From contig JAEWAK010000028.1 in assembly GCA_023391695.1 (NCBI GenBank), positions 1 through 64,000 on the forward strand: a stretch of 64,000 bases of DNA, written 5' to 3'. The position numbers were made by a program, and so were the translations under genes. The notes under the pieces were generated by a model that made no database searches, was not told where the DNA came from, and saw nothing but the letters and a program-made list of their open reading frames with translations. Below, one piece after another: positions 18,568-27,185 of this stretch. Each line of letters starts with the position of its first letter. Within the stretch, counting starts at the first letter, position 1. Source of the DNA: Bacillota bacterium (GTDB taxonomy: Bacteria > Bacillota > Clostridia > Lachnospirales > Lachnospiraceae).

Positions 18568-18773
18568 ATAATGGTATACCAAGATTTTAGTCAGGAGTTA
18601 ACTTCAAGCTTTGGAATTTATTGCCGTAAATAAAACAATAACTGTTTGCATTATAACTGTTTCTTAAAATAGATTGGTTTATATAATATTACTAAATATC
18701 GTGTATGAATGATTAAGGCTATACAGCAATGTAATTGTTTTAAATAGGAAAACATAAAAGGAGCGTGATATTT

Positions 18774-19010
18774 ATGAAAAGTAAAACAATCATATTTAAG
18801 ACAGCAAATGACCTCTATGATTTTAACAGAGAAGCGTCCAAATGCAAAACGGATGTAAGAATCAAAACTTCCAGCGGTACCTTTGATTTTGATGCAAAGA
18901 CATTACTTGGCCTGTTCTTTGCACTTAATCTGCCTTCCATTGATGTTTTTTATGATGAGAGTGAAAAAGAGTTTGATGAATTTTTAAATAGCTTGCAAAA
19001 AGAAAAATAA
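18774..19010 (+). CDS. HPr-like protein lacking the phosphorylated histidine
   Basis: 78 residues from the ATG at 18774, with AAGGAG at good spacing; a GTG three codons earlier is too close to that site. The pattern after the first strand (EASKCKTDVRIKTSSG, then AKTLLGL, then an acidic C-terminal helix) aligns with HPr (ASKYDADV..., KSIMGV). However, the segment holding His15 (HARPA in HPr) is missing, replaced by NDLYDFNR. The regulatory Ser46 position is Thr. It therefore should not carry phosphate in the PTS; a binding or regulatory role is inferred. Confidence 0.75.
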   Translation: MKSKTIIFKTANDLYDFNREASKCKTDVRIKTSSGTFDFDAKTLLGLFFALNLPSIDVFYDESEKEFDEFLNSLQKEK

Positions 19011-19054
19011 TACTGTTTTTAGAATGTGTGAACCAATCACCGTAAATTAGTTTT

Positions 19055-19192
19055 TAACCTATCAAGGAAGTCTCCCGCCTGGCCGGCGGAAGTTTGACTA
19101 AACTTTTCAGTGGAATTCGGTGTCTCCACTGAAATAGCAGCATAGTTGTGTAATAGGTTAGAGCCGCAGCAAAGCGGAATACGAATATCCGT
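19055..19192 (+). ncRNA. Cloverleaf repeat element, copy 1
   Basis: Closing stem TAACCTAT (19055-19062)/ATAGGTTA (19153-19160); arm 2 with CCGCC/GGCGG inside AGTC/GACT; arm 3 TTTCAGTGGA/TCCACTGAAA (19105-19114, 19125-19134); arm 4 decayed; trailing CGGA/TCCG hairpin. Compared with copies near parE the stem bases differ but still pair. It lies in sense orientation, about 130 nt upstream of the gene at 19324. This fills most of the 19011-19323 gap. Confidence 0.6.
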
Positions 19193-19323
19193 TTTAATTA
19201 ATAAGTTTGTGGGGCATGTTACTATAATTCCAGTAATCATGCCTCTTTTACGTCGCCTGTTTAAGCATATAATAAATCTACGTAAATAAAGCCTATATGG
19301 CTACTAAGAAAGGTATCTATTCT

Positions 19324-19929
19324 ATGAAAAAAAATATAATTATATCAGTACTTATAATAATTATTGTAATTCAATTTATGGTTATAAATAATATAAATCA
19401 ACATAGTGCTGTACCACCAAAAAGTATAGATATTTCACAGAACAGTGAAGATTTTACGCAGAATGATAATGCAAAAAATAAATCAAAAAATAAATTAGAT
19501 GGTTTCATTAATTCCTACTTAATGAATAATCCCATTGATAATTATTATAGTTCAGAATTAAACAGTAAAATAGAAGCTGAAGTCCGGGATACTAAGGATG
19601 AATATGAAAAAACCTGGGAACAGGAATATAAAAAAGTAATAGATATCCTCAAAAAAAAATGTACATATGAAATAGACCGGGAAAATCTCAATAATTTTAA
19701 AAAAAGCATCGATAATTTAATAGAAACAGCAGCTCCTGTATTAGAAACGGAAATTTTAGAAGCCTATCCTGATGATCCCGATATTCCGGAAAATCGGGGC
19801 TGGGGGAATTCCACTTTTTCTGCACTGGAAGGTATTAAAGGACAAATATACAGAGATGTTTCCATGCTTGTTATTCCATATCTGGAGGAAGAATATCAAT
19901 TCCCTATGCTCTCAAATCAGGTAAAATAA
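19324..19929 (+). CDS. Hypothetical membrane-anchored or secreted protein
   Basis: 201 residues from the ATG at 19324 (AAAGG about 11 nt upstream); an ATG nine codons earlier is also possible. Residues 4-22 form one hydrophobic segment (IIISVLIIIIVIQFMVI), then a low-complexity Asn/Ser/Lys linker and a charged, largely helical domain with conserved-looking aromatic and acidic positions. No lipobox is present. I do not recognise the family. It stands alone, preceded by cloverleaf copy 1 and followed by the convergent regulator gene. Confidence 0.65.
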   Translation: MKKNIIISVLIIIIVIQFMVINNINQHSAVPPKSIDISQNSEDFTQNDNAKNKSKNKLDGFINSYLMNNPIDNYYSSELNSKIEAEVRDTKDEYEKTWEQEYKKVIDILKKKCTYEIDRENLNNFKKSIDNLIETAAPVLETEILEAYPDDPDIPENRGWGNSTFSALEGIKGQIYRDVSMLVIPYLEEEYQFPMLSNQVK

Positions 19930-20008
19930 ATTGAAAATTATTGAAAAGATTGATATTTATGATACTATTATATTAATTTTTTAATAGAAATATATGATAG
20001 TACTATAT

Positions 20009-20791
20009 TTAAGACACTGTATATAATTTGATTTTCAATTCTTCAATTTCTCTTTTCCATTCCTCTGTGATGGATTCATCCGTAATAATCACGTCAAAAT
20101 CCTCCAGATTAGCAAAGTAAGCCGGTTTTACCTGATCAAACTTGCTGGAGTCCAGTAACAGGATTTTTTCTACGGAAGACTGCATGATGGCTTTCTTGGT
20201 GGGTATCTCGTAATGGTATACACAGGTGACCCCTAAATTATGATGTATACCCGCGGCGGAAATAAATGACCTGGTAAAGCGCATGCTCTGAATCAGTTCA
20301 ATCCCTTCCGCGCTTTCCACCATCTGGGTCTTGGCATGGTATCTGCCGCCGGAAAAAATAAGGGAAAGATTTTCTTTCTCTCTTAACGAATTTAAAATGT
20401 TTGCATTGTAACATAAAATCGTAGCTTCCAGTCGGTCATCAATATTTTCGGCTAACATTTCCGTGGTGGAGCCGGTATCGATTACAACAATATCACCCGG
20501 TTTAATGAGGGAAGCCGCAAAGGCACCGATTTTACTTTTTTCCAGATCCTGGGCATTCTTGGCATGGGACAGCTCGTAGGTTGAATCGGTTTGTTCCTGT
20601 TTATAGGCCGGATTATAAATGGCTGCACCATAAACATTGTTCACAATATTATTCTGTTCTAAAACGATTAAATCACGGCGTATAGTCATCTCGGATACAT
20701 CCAGAAGTGTGGCAAGTTCCTTAACGGAAGCGCCATTTTTGGACTTGATTATATCAACTAAACGATTCATTCGGTCTGCCTTTTTGCTCAT
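20009..20791 (-). CDS. DeoR-family transcriptional regulator
   Basis: 260 residues from the ATG at 20791, which has AGGAG 7 nt upstream. An earlier ATG (20857) lies at the expected transcription start and would be leaderless. The N-terminal winged helix-turn-helix is typical (VKELATLLDVSEMTIRRDL). The C-terminal DeoR sensor domain binds phosphosugars (DIVVIDTGSTTEMLAE, LIFSGGRYHAKT). It is divergent from deoC-deoD and the nucleoside transporter, so it probably represses them until a deoxyribose or ribose phosphate accumulates (inference from family and position). Confidence 0.9.
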   Translation of the reverse strand: MSKKADRMNRLVDIIKSKNGASVKELATLLDVSEMTIRRDLIVLEQNNIVNNVYGAAIYNPAYKQEQTDSTYELSHAKNAQDLEKSKIGAFAASLIKPGDIVVIDTGSTTEMLAENIDDRLEATILCYNANILNSLREKENLSLIFSGGRYHAKTQMVESAEGIELIQSMRFTRSFISAAGIHHNLGVTCVYHYEIPTKKAIMQSSVEKILLLDSSKFDQVKPAYFANLEDFDVIITDESITEEWKREIEELKIKLYTVS

Positions 20792-20865
20792 AATTTTCTC
20801 CTGATTCCTGGTTTTGTAAAATTCCATAGAAGGATTTACAAAACTATTTTGCTTCATGTGTTAGT

Positions 20866-20894
20866 ATTATAACATTTTTTGGATATATATTCAA
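20866..20894 (-). promoter_or_regulatory. Sigma-A promoter of the DeoR-type gene
   Basis: Reading the minus strand: TTGAAT (20894-20889), 17 bp, TATAAT (20871-20866). The start would fall near 20858, giving a leader of about 65 nt to the ATG at 20791. Confidence 0.75.
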
Positions 20895-20994
20895 TAATTA
20901 TCTCGCAATTTTAGTTATACAACAAAAAAACCAAAATAATGATATAATGTGACAATATTAACATGCAAAATGTGAAAAGTAAAACAAAAATAAG

Positions 20995-21023
20995 TTGACC
21001 GCAATAGTGAAAAGTGATAATAT
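20995..21023 (+). promoter_or_regulatory. Sigma-A promoter of the deoC operon
   Basis: TTGACC (20995-21000), 17 bp, TAATAT (21018-21023), with TATAAT overlapping just downstream. Transcription from about 21030 would carry a 5' leader of about 590 nt before deoC, containing two copies of the structured element described below. Confidence 0.6.
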
Positions 21024-21076
21024 AATAGATATAAAACATGTATTAAAAGATAAAAACAAACGATTCTGTTATCATA

Positions 21077-21192
21077 GTGTGAATTACTAAAAAGCATAAT
21101 TCACACCCGATTAAACAACGACATTCAAAGAACGAATGTCTTATGTTAGGCAGTATCCGAAACTCCGGTTTCGGATATGCAGTGGGAGTTAG
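21077..21192 (+). ncRNA. Conserved structured element, copy M1, in deoC leader
   Basis: Hairpin GTGTGAATT (21077-21085)/AATTCACAC (21098-21106); an extra hairpin GACATTC/GAATGTC (21120-21140); CTTAT; then GGCAGTATC with stem TATCCGAAAC/GTTTCGGATA (21154-21163, 21168-21177), a bulged G and a GCA/TGC base; then TGGGAGTTAG (21183-21192). The order and single-stranded motifs recur at 21495-21570 and 41018-41120. Confidence 0.6.
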
Positions 21193-21494
21193 CGCGAAAC
21201 AAACCAATGATTAACCCCAATTTAGCCCTGTCAAAATATCTTTCTGTTTTGGTCACCGGTACTAAACTTACGGTAACAGTGATTTTACCGGCCTGTGAAA
21301 TAAAAAACATACATATCACATATTATAATAAAATACAGGCTGCCTCCAATTGTGGATGAAATTTTGTTCATTCATGATTTTAAGTGAGCCATTTATTATA
21401 GGCGGTATGCAAGGGTTAAACCCACAATATTTGTACCAGCGTAATCCCGGCAGGAATTTAATATGTGCAAAAAACATGTGCAGGAATGGAGATA

Positions 21495-21570
21495 GTGTGA
21501 AATAAAAGACATTTCACACTTCTTATTTGGGCAGTATCGCAAGCCAGCTTGCGATATGCATGGGTGTTAG
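21495..21570 (+). ncRNA. Conserved structured element, copy M2, in deoC leader
   Basis: Hairpin GTGTGAAAT (21495-21503)/ATTTCACAC (21511-21519); CTTAT; GGCAGTATC with stem TATCGCAAG/CTTGCGATA (21535-21543, 21548-21556), bulged G and GCA/TGC base as in M1; then TGGGTGTTAG (21561-21570). It ends 49 nt before the deoC ATG. A further hairpin GTGCGC/GCGCAC (around 21590-21605) abuts the Shine-Dalgarno. Confidence 0.65.
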
Positions 21571-21619
21571 GTTTCATCCTGATTTGTACGTGCGCCAAGG
21601 CGCACAGATTGGAGTTAAA

Positions 21620-22285
21620 ATGAAAGAATTAGAAATGCTGCAATACGTTGACCATACACTGCTAAAAGCCGTTTCTTCCTGGGAAGAAATCCAGGTCCTT
21701 TGTGAGGAAGCCATGGAATATAATACGGCATCCGTATGCATCCCGCCCTGTTATGTAAAAAGAGTCCACGATAAATACGGCCATGCAATAAATATCTGTA
21801 CGGTAATCGGATTTCCATTAGGTTACAGCACTACTGCAGCAAAAGCCGCGGAATGTGAGCAGGCTTTAGCAGACGGTGCCAATGAAATTGACATGGTTAT
21901 TAATATAAGTGATTTGAAAAATGGGGACTATAAAAAGGTTGAAGAAGAAATCGCCTTATTAAAAAAGATTACAGGGGATAAAATTTTAAAAGTAATTATT
22001 GAAACCTGTTATCTTACCAGGGAAGAAAAAATTGCAATGTGCCAGGCGGTTACCGGGGCCGGAGCGGATTTTATCAAAACTTCCACCGGATTTGGGACAG
22101 GCGGTGCCACCCTGGAAGATATTAAACTGTTTAAAGAGAATATCGGACCTGGGGTCAAAATCAAAGCAGCAGGCGGAGTTAAGAGTATAGAGGATCTGGA
22201 AGCATTTATTAAAGAAGGGTGCAAAAGAATCGGAACCAGTTCTGCCGTTAATCTGATCAAAGGGAAGTTAGCAAAGGAATATTAG
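21620..22285 (+). CDS. deoC: Deoxyribose-phosphate aldolase
   Basis: 221 residues, the usual DeoC length. It converts 2-deoxyribose 5-phosphate to glyceraldehyde 3-phosphate and acetaldehyde. Hallmarks are VDHTLLKA at the N-terminus, VIGFPLG, EIDMVINI, the Schiff-base lysine in FIKTSTGFGTGG, and KAAGGV. The ATG at 21620 has GGAG 6 nt upstream; the frame stays open upstream across the leader elements but has no ribosome site. It heads the nucleoside-use operon with deoD 93 bp downstream. Confidence 0.97.
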   Translation: MKELEMLQYVDHTLLKAVSSWEEIQVLCEEAMEYNTASVCIPPCYVKRVHDKYGHAINICTVIGFPLGYSTTAAKAAECEQALADGANEIDMVINISDLKNGDYKKVEEEIALLKKITGDKILKVIIETCYLTREEKIAMCQAVTGAGADFIKTSTGFGTGGATLEDIKLFKENIGPGVKIKAAGGVKSIEDLEAFIKEGCKRIGTSSAVNLIKGKLAKEY

Positions 22286-22378
22286 GAACTAGTGTGCTGT
22301 TTGACTATGGTTTAAATTAAATAAATGAAACCCATAAAAATGTGAAAAATATCTAATAACCGCAGCAGGAGGAAAATC

Positions 22379-23083
22379 ATGAGTATACCTACACCACATA
22401 TTTCTGCGAAAGCAGGAGAGTTTGCCAAGACCGTATTAATGCCGGGAGATCCCTTAAGAGCCAAATTTGTAGCGGATAACTATTTGGAAGATGCCGTATT
22501 AATTAATTCCGTCCGGGGAATTAACGGATACACGGGTAAATATAAGGGAAAAACGGTTTCTGTTATGGCCAGCGGCATGGGAATGCCATCCATCGGCATT
22601 TATTCTTATGAATTATTCAATTTTTATGAAGTAGATAATATTATCCGGATCGGGACCGCAGGATCCCTGCAGGAAGATTTAAAAGTCAGGGATGTGGCAT
22701 TTGCAATGGGTGCCTGTACGAATTCCAATTATGCCGCCCAGTTTGAGCTGCCGGGATCTTTTGCACCCATAGCGTCTTACGAATTACTGAAAAAAGCCAT
22801 CGAGGTTACGGAAAAGATGGGAATTCATTATAAGGCAGGCAATTTCTTATCTTCCGATACATTTTATGATGATTCCCAGGGTACCATGAAATGGGCGAAG
22901 ATGGGTATTCTGTGTGTGGAAATGGAAGCAGCAGCCCTTTATATGAATGCCGCCAGGGCCGGAAAGAATGCATTGGCTATCTGTACGATTTCCGATTCCC
23001 TGGTAACCGGTGAGGTGACAACGGCAGAGGAGAGGCAGAACAGTTTTCATAATATGATGAAGATTGCCCTGGATATAGCTTAA
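22379..23083 (+). CDS. deoD: Purine nucleoside phosphorylase, DeoD type
   Basis: 234 residues, the usual hexameric DeoD length. It splits purine (deoxy)nucleosides with phosphate into base and (deoxy)ribose 1-phosphate. Visible motifs are VLMPGDPLRAK, ASGMGMPSIGIYSYEL, IRIGTAGSL, VEMEAAALY and the catalytic Asp in TISDSLVTGE. GCAGGAGG precedes the ATG. With deoC and the transporter it forms an uptake-and-catabolism operon. Confidence 0.97.
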   Translation: MSIPTPHISAKAGEFAKTVLMPGDPLRAKFVADNYLEDAVLINSVRGINGYTGKYKGKTVSVMASGMGMPSIGIYSYELFNFYEVDNIIRIGTAGSLQEDLKVRDVAFAMGACTNSNYAAQFELPGSFAPIASYELLKKAIEVTEKMGIHYKAGNFLSSDTFYDDSQGTMKWAKMGILCVEMEAAALYMNAARAGKNALAICTISDSLVTGEVTTAEERQNSFHNMMKIALDIA

Positions 23084-23287
23084 CATTGTTACAGTTCAGC
23101 CTTATGGCCGAGTAGCTGCTTAACATTCAAACAGGTAACGGTTTGCTTTGTATAGGAAATTAAATAAAAAGAGGAGAGTGATAAATTCGTTTCCGGGGTA
23201 AAATAATATGGTAATTACCCAAAGAGAAAGTTTTAGAAAGAGGATATAAATTACCAAAAATAAAATTATCAAATGGGAGGAACCAAA

Positions 23288-24478
23288 ATGAAATTATCTA
23301 AAAAATTATTAAGTGTAGCTTTAGCCGCAGTCTTAGTGCTTTCCTTAGGAGCATGCGGCAGTAAGACAGATAATACTGGTAATGCCGGAAACACTGCCAG
23401 CGAGGGAACAGGCAATACCGCCGGGAACAATGGGGCTGAAACTGCCGATGATACCGCAAACAATGGCGGCGAATCCGGCAAGTATGAAATCGCTTTAATC
23501 ACAGATATCGGTACCATCGATGATAAGTCCTTTAATCAGGGTGCCTGGGAAGGCGTGGAAGCGTATGCAAAAGCAAATAATAAAACTTATAAATATTATA
23601 AACCAACTGAAAAATCAGATGATGCATATCTGGTATCCATGGATTTAGCAGTAAAAGCAGGTGCAAATATTATTGTATGCCCGGGATACTTATTTGAAAT
23701 TCCTGTTTACACAGCCCAGACAAAATATCCGGATGTTAAATTTATCATCTTAGATGGCGTGCCTCATCAGACTCCTGAAGATTATACCCCTGTTATCAAT
23801 GATAATACCTATTCTATCTTTTATGCAGAAGAAGAAGCTGGTTTCCTTGCCGGTTATGCAATCGTAAAAGACGGTTATACAAAATTAGGATTTATGGGTG
23901 GTATTGCAGTGCCTGCCGTTATCCGTTACGGATATGGTTTCATCCAGGGAGCAGATTATGCTGCAAAAGAATTAGGTTTAGCAGCTGACGCAGTACAGGT
24001 TCAGTATACTTATGTAGGTAATTTTGAGGCTACACCGGATAATCAGGCAAAAGCTGCAGCCTGGTATAATGAAGGAACCGAAGTTATATTCGCCTGTGGC
24101 GGCCCAGTTGGAAACTCTGTTATGAAGGCGGCTGAAACAGCAGGTAAGAAAGTAATTGGTGTAGACGTAGACCAATCCGCAGAATCTGATACCGTTATAA
24201 CTTCCTCCATGAAGAACTTAAGCAAGTCCGTTTCCGATGCCCTTACCAGTATCTATAGCAATAATTTCCCGGGCGGAACAACTGTTACCTTAAATGCAGG
24301 CAGTGAAGGTGTACAGCTTCCGATGGAATCTTCCAAATTTGCAAAATTTACTCAGGCAGACTATGATGCTATCTATGCTAAAATAGTAAATAAAGAAATA
24401 ACAATTGGAAATGACACCGTAGCCGCTGATGCCAGCGGAGTTCCGGCAGATAAGGTTACAGTTAACGTTGTTCAATAA
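23288..24478 (+). CDS. BMP-family nucleoside-binding lipoprotein
   Basis: 396 residues from the ATG at 23288, with GGGAGG 7 nt upstream; an ATG at 23273 lies before that site. Lipoprotein signal with lipobox LSLGAC, then a Gly/Asn/Thr linker. The BMP/PnrA-type fold is evident (IALITDIGTIDDKSFNQGAW, then KSDDAYLVSMDLAVKAGA, VIGVDVDQS). It should bind nucleosides outside the membrane for the ABC transporter encoded next. The 204-nt leader contains only weak inverted repeats. Confidence 0.93.
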   Translation: MKLSKKLLSVALAAVLVLSLGACGSKTDNTGNAGNTASEGTGNTAGNNGAETADDTANNGGESGKYEIALITDIGTIDDKSFNQGAWEGVEAYAKANNKTYKYYKPTEKSDDAYLVSMDLAVKAGANIIVCPGYLFEIPVYTAQTKYPDVKFIILDGVPHQTPEDYTPVINDNTYSIFYAEEEAGFLAGYAIVKDGYTKLGFMGGIAVPAVIRYGYGFIQGADYAAKELGLAADAVQVQYTYVGNFEATPDNQAKAAAWYNEGTEVIFACGGPVGNSVMKAAETAGKKVIGVDVDQSAESDTVITSSMKNLSKSVSDALTSIYSNNFPGGTTVTLNAGSEGVQLPMESSKFAKFTQADYDAIYAKIVNKEITIGNDTVAADASGVPADKVTVNVVQ

Positions 24479-24507
24479 TTAAGGTTATAAAAGCATAATG
24501 GAATACA

Positions 24508-24537
24508 ATGAGGGTGCTAGAAAGTACCCTCATTTTT
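24508..24537 (+). terminator. Intercistronic terminator-like hairpin
   Basis: ATGAGGGT (24508-24515) pairs with ACCCTCAT (24526-24533), followed by a U-run. It lies between the binding-protein gene and the ATPase gene, so partial termination would favour the binding protein. Confidence 0.7.
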
Positions 24538-24561
24538 AAAAGGATGCTTAGGAGGACGGCA

Positions 24562-26088
24562 ATGGAATATGTTATTGAAATGAATCATATCACAAAAGAG
24601 TTTGGGAATTTTAAAGCTCTGGATGATGTTACCTTATGTATAAATAAAGGGGAAATTCATGCACTTTTGGGGGAAAACGGTGCAGGAAAATCTACATTAA
24701 TGAGTGTATTATTCGGTTTGTACCAGGCAGAGAGCGGTGAAATTAAGATTAACGGCAAACCGGTTAAAATTAATAATCCCAATGACGCCAATAACCTAAG
24801 TATCGGTATGGTACACCAGCATTTTAAACTGGTGCATAATTTCACAGTACTGGAGAGTATTGTGTTAGGCAGGGAAACGGTAAAAGGCGGCTTTCTTAAA
24901 ATGGAGGAAGCCAGAAAGAAAATAGTTGATTTAAGCAGTCACTATAAATTGAAAATTGATCCGGACGCCTATATCTCAGATATTACGGTAGGTATGCAGC
25001 AGCGAGTCGAAATTCTCAAAATGCTTTATTGCAACAATGATATATTGATATTTGACGAACCAACAGCTGTACTGACACCTCAGGAAATTGATGAATTAAT
25101 GAAAATAATGAAGAATTTAGTAGACGAAGGAAAGTCTATCATCTTTATTTCCCATAAATTAAATGAAATTAAAGCCGTAGCCAACCGTTGTACCGTTCTT
25201 AGAAAAGGAAAATATATCGGCACTATTGATGTGGATACTGTCACAAAGGAAGAAATGTCTGAGATGATGGTCGGACGTAAGATTAACTTTCATCTGGAAA
25301 AACCGGAATTAAAAACCGGGGATATTACCCTTGAGGCAAAAGCTCTTACGGTAGTATCAAAAACTTCCCACAAAAATATTGTAAATAATGTATCCTTTCA
25401 GGTCAGAAAAGGTGAAATCGTGTGTATTGCAGGTATTGACGGGAACGGCCAGTCGGAACTGGTTTATGGTATTACCGGCCTGATGCCCATACAATCCGGA
25501 CAGGTTATTTTGAACGGTAAAGATATTACAAAAGAATCCATCCGTAAAAAGAGTATTGATGGTATGGCCCATATACCGGAAGACAGGCATAAGCACGGTC
25601 TGGTGTTAGATTATAACCTGCAGGAAAATATTGTCCTACAGACCTATTTTGAACCAAGATTCCAGAATAAAGGTATGATACGGTTTAATGCCGTACGTGA
25701 ATATGCACAGAAATTAATAGATCAATATGACATACGAAGCGGACAGGGGGAAGATTCCATTATCCGGGATATGTCCGGCGGTAACCAGCAGAAAGTAATT
25801 ATAGCAAGGGAACTTGACCGTAACCCGGATATAGTTATAGCAGTCCAGCCAACCAGGGGATTAGACATAGGAGCTACGGAATATATACACAGACAATTGA
25901 TTAATCAGCGGGATAAAGGAAAAGCGGTGCTGTTAGTTTCACTTGAACTGGATGAAGTAATGGAAGTAAGCGACCGCATTCTGGTTATCTACGAGGGTGA
26001 AATTGTAGCAGATATGGATCCTAAAACCGTATCCGTTCAGGAATTAGGACTTTATATGTCCGGCTCAAAAAAGGAGTGTAAAGCATGA
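24562..26088 (+). CDS. Nucleoside ABC transporter ATP-binding protein (two ATPase domains)
   Basis: 508 residues from the ATG at 24562 with AGGAGG 6 nt upstream; an earlier ATG lies inside the terminator hairpin. Tandem ATPase domains as in RbsA/YufO. The first has Walker A GENGAGKST, signature ITVGMQQRVEILK and Walker B ILIFDEPTAVLTP. The second has a degenerate Walker A (GIDGNGQSE), signature MSGGNQQK and DIVIAVQPTRGLD. The second half is therefore probably non-hydrolytic, which is normal for the family. Its stop overlaps the next gene by 4 bp. Confidence 0.95.
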   Translation: MEYVIEMNHITKEFGNFKALDDVTLCINKGEIHALLGENGAGKSTLMSVLFGLYQAESGEIKINGKPVKINNPNDANNLSIGMVHQHFKLVHNFTVLESIVLGRETVKGGFLKMEEARKKIVDLSSHYKLKIDPDAYISDITVGMQQRVEILKMLYCNNDILIFDEPTAVLTPQEIDELMKIMKNLVDEGKSIIFISHKLNEIKAVANRCTVLRKGKYIGTIDVDTVTKEEMSEMMVGRKINFHLEKPELKTGDITLEAKALTVVSKTSHKNIVNNVSFQVRKGEIVCIAGIDGNGQSELVYGITGLMPIQSGQVILNGKDITKESIRKKSIDGMAHIPEDRHKHGLVLDYNLQENIVLQTYFEPRFQNKGMIRFNAVREYAQKLIDQYDIRSGQGEDSIIRDMSGGNQQKVIIARELDRNPDIVIAVQPTRGLDIGATEYIHRQLINQRDKGKAVLLVSLELDEVMEVSDRILVIYEGEIVADMDPKTVSVQELGLYMSGSKKECKA

Positions 26089-27185
26089 AAAAGAAGCATA
26101 ATTTAACAAACAGTAAAGGCAGTAAAAGCTTTCTTGCTTCAATCATGGCCATAGCTGCCGGCCTACTCTTTGGGTTGTTAATCTTATTGTTCAGTAACGC
26201 AAAACAGGCTTTCCCGGCATTTTGGATGATTTTAATGGGAGGGTTCACGGATGGAATGGCTGGAATCGGACAAGTATTATATTTAACCACGCCGATTATC
26301 CTTACCGGACTTTCGGTTGGTTTTGCTTTTAAAACAGGATTATTTAACATAGGGTCTTCCGGACAATTTACCTTCGGAGCTTTCTGGGCTGTTTTTATCG
26401 GTGTAAAATGGACTTTTCTACCGGCCGGTATCCATTGGATCGTGGCACTCTTAGGTGCGGCCCTGGCAGGAGCACTCTGGGGGATGGTGCCGGGTATTTT
26501 AAAAGCCATATCCAATGTAAATGAAGTTATCACTTCCATTATGATGAATTACATCGGTATGTATCTGGTCAATATATTAATTGTAAAATATGTACATGAT
26601 CCCATCCGGAACCAGTCCGTACCGGTTGCCAAGACAGCAATAATACCCAAGGCCGGGCTGGATCAGCTGTTTCATACAAGTAACATGAATATCAGTATCT
26701 TCATTGCTGTTTTAATGGTCGTAATTATCTATATTATATTGAATAAAACCATATTCGGATATGAATTGAAAGCCTGCGGACAAAGTCCCAGCGCAAGTAA
26801 ATATGCGGGTATTAACGCCAAGAGAAATATTGTTTTATCCATGGTAATCGCCGGTGCCCTCTCCGGACTTGGCGGAGGCTTATTATATCTTGCCGGTTCC
26901 GGAAAATACCTGCAGGTTTTAGACGTACTGGCGCCTCAAGGGTTTAACGGTATATCCGTTGCCTTACTTGGAACGTCCAATCCGATCGGTATTCTTTTTG
27001 CAGGGTTATTTATAGCACATATTACGGTGGGAGGAAACAATACCCAGTTGTATAATTTCGTTCCGGAAGTTATTGATATTATTATATCTGCCATTATATA
27101 CTGCGGCGCATTTGCCCTGTTATTTAAGAGCATTATCGGAAGACTGACCCGTAAAACAACAAGAGAAGCGAAGGAGGAAGGCTGA
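26085..27185 (+). CDS. Nucleoside ABC transporter permease 1
   Basis: 366 residues with about nine hydrophobic segments of the BPD_transp_2 (RbsC-like) type, including TGLSVGFAFKTGLFNIGSSG and GGGLLYLAGSGKYLQ. It starts within the ATPase stop (ATGA overlap), so the two are translationally coupled. Together with the following permease and the BMP lipoprotein it makes a nucleoside importer. Confidence 0.95.
   Translation: MKKKHNLTNSKGSKSFLASIMAIAAGLLFGLLILLFSNAKQAFPAFWMILMGGFTDGMAGIGQVLYLTTPIILTGLSVGFAFKTGLFNIGSSGQFTFGAFWAVFIGVKWTFLPAGIHWIVALLGAALAGALWGMVPGILKAISNVNEVITSIMMNYIGMYLVNILIVKYVHDPIRNQSVPVAKTAIIPKAGLDQLFHTSNMNISIFIAVLMVVIIYIILNKTIFGYELKACGQSPSASKYAGINAKRNIVLSMVIAGALSGLGGGLLYLAGSGKYLQVLDVLAPQGFNGISVALLGTSNPIGILFAGLFIAHITVGGNNTQLYNFVPEVIDIIISAIIYCGAFALLFKSIIGRLTRKTTREAKEEG

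Noticed and set aside
19037..19240. 67-residue minus-strand ORF
   Set aside because: It lies antisense across cloverleaf copy 1 and has no ribosome site.
21177..21359. 60-residue ORF in the deoC leader
   Set aside because: Its ATG is inside the M1 stem, it has no ribosome site and no recognisable domain.
21527..21619. Upstream extension of deoC
   Set aside because: It would translate the M2 element; the DeoC N-terminus and Shine-Dalgarno support the start at 21620.
20895..21619. Purine riboswitch ahead of the nucleoside operon
   Set aside because: The conserved purine-aptamer loops were not found; the structures present are the M elements.
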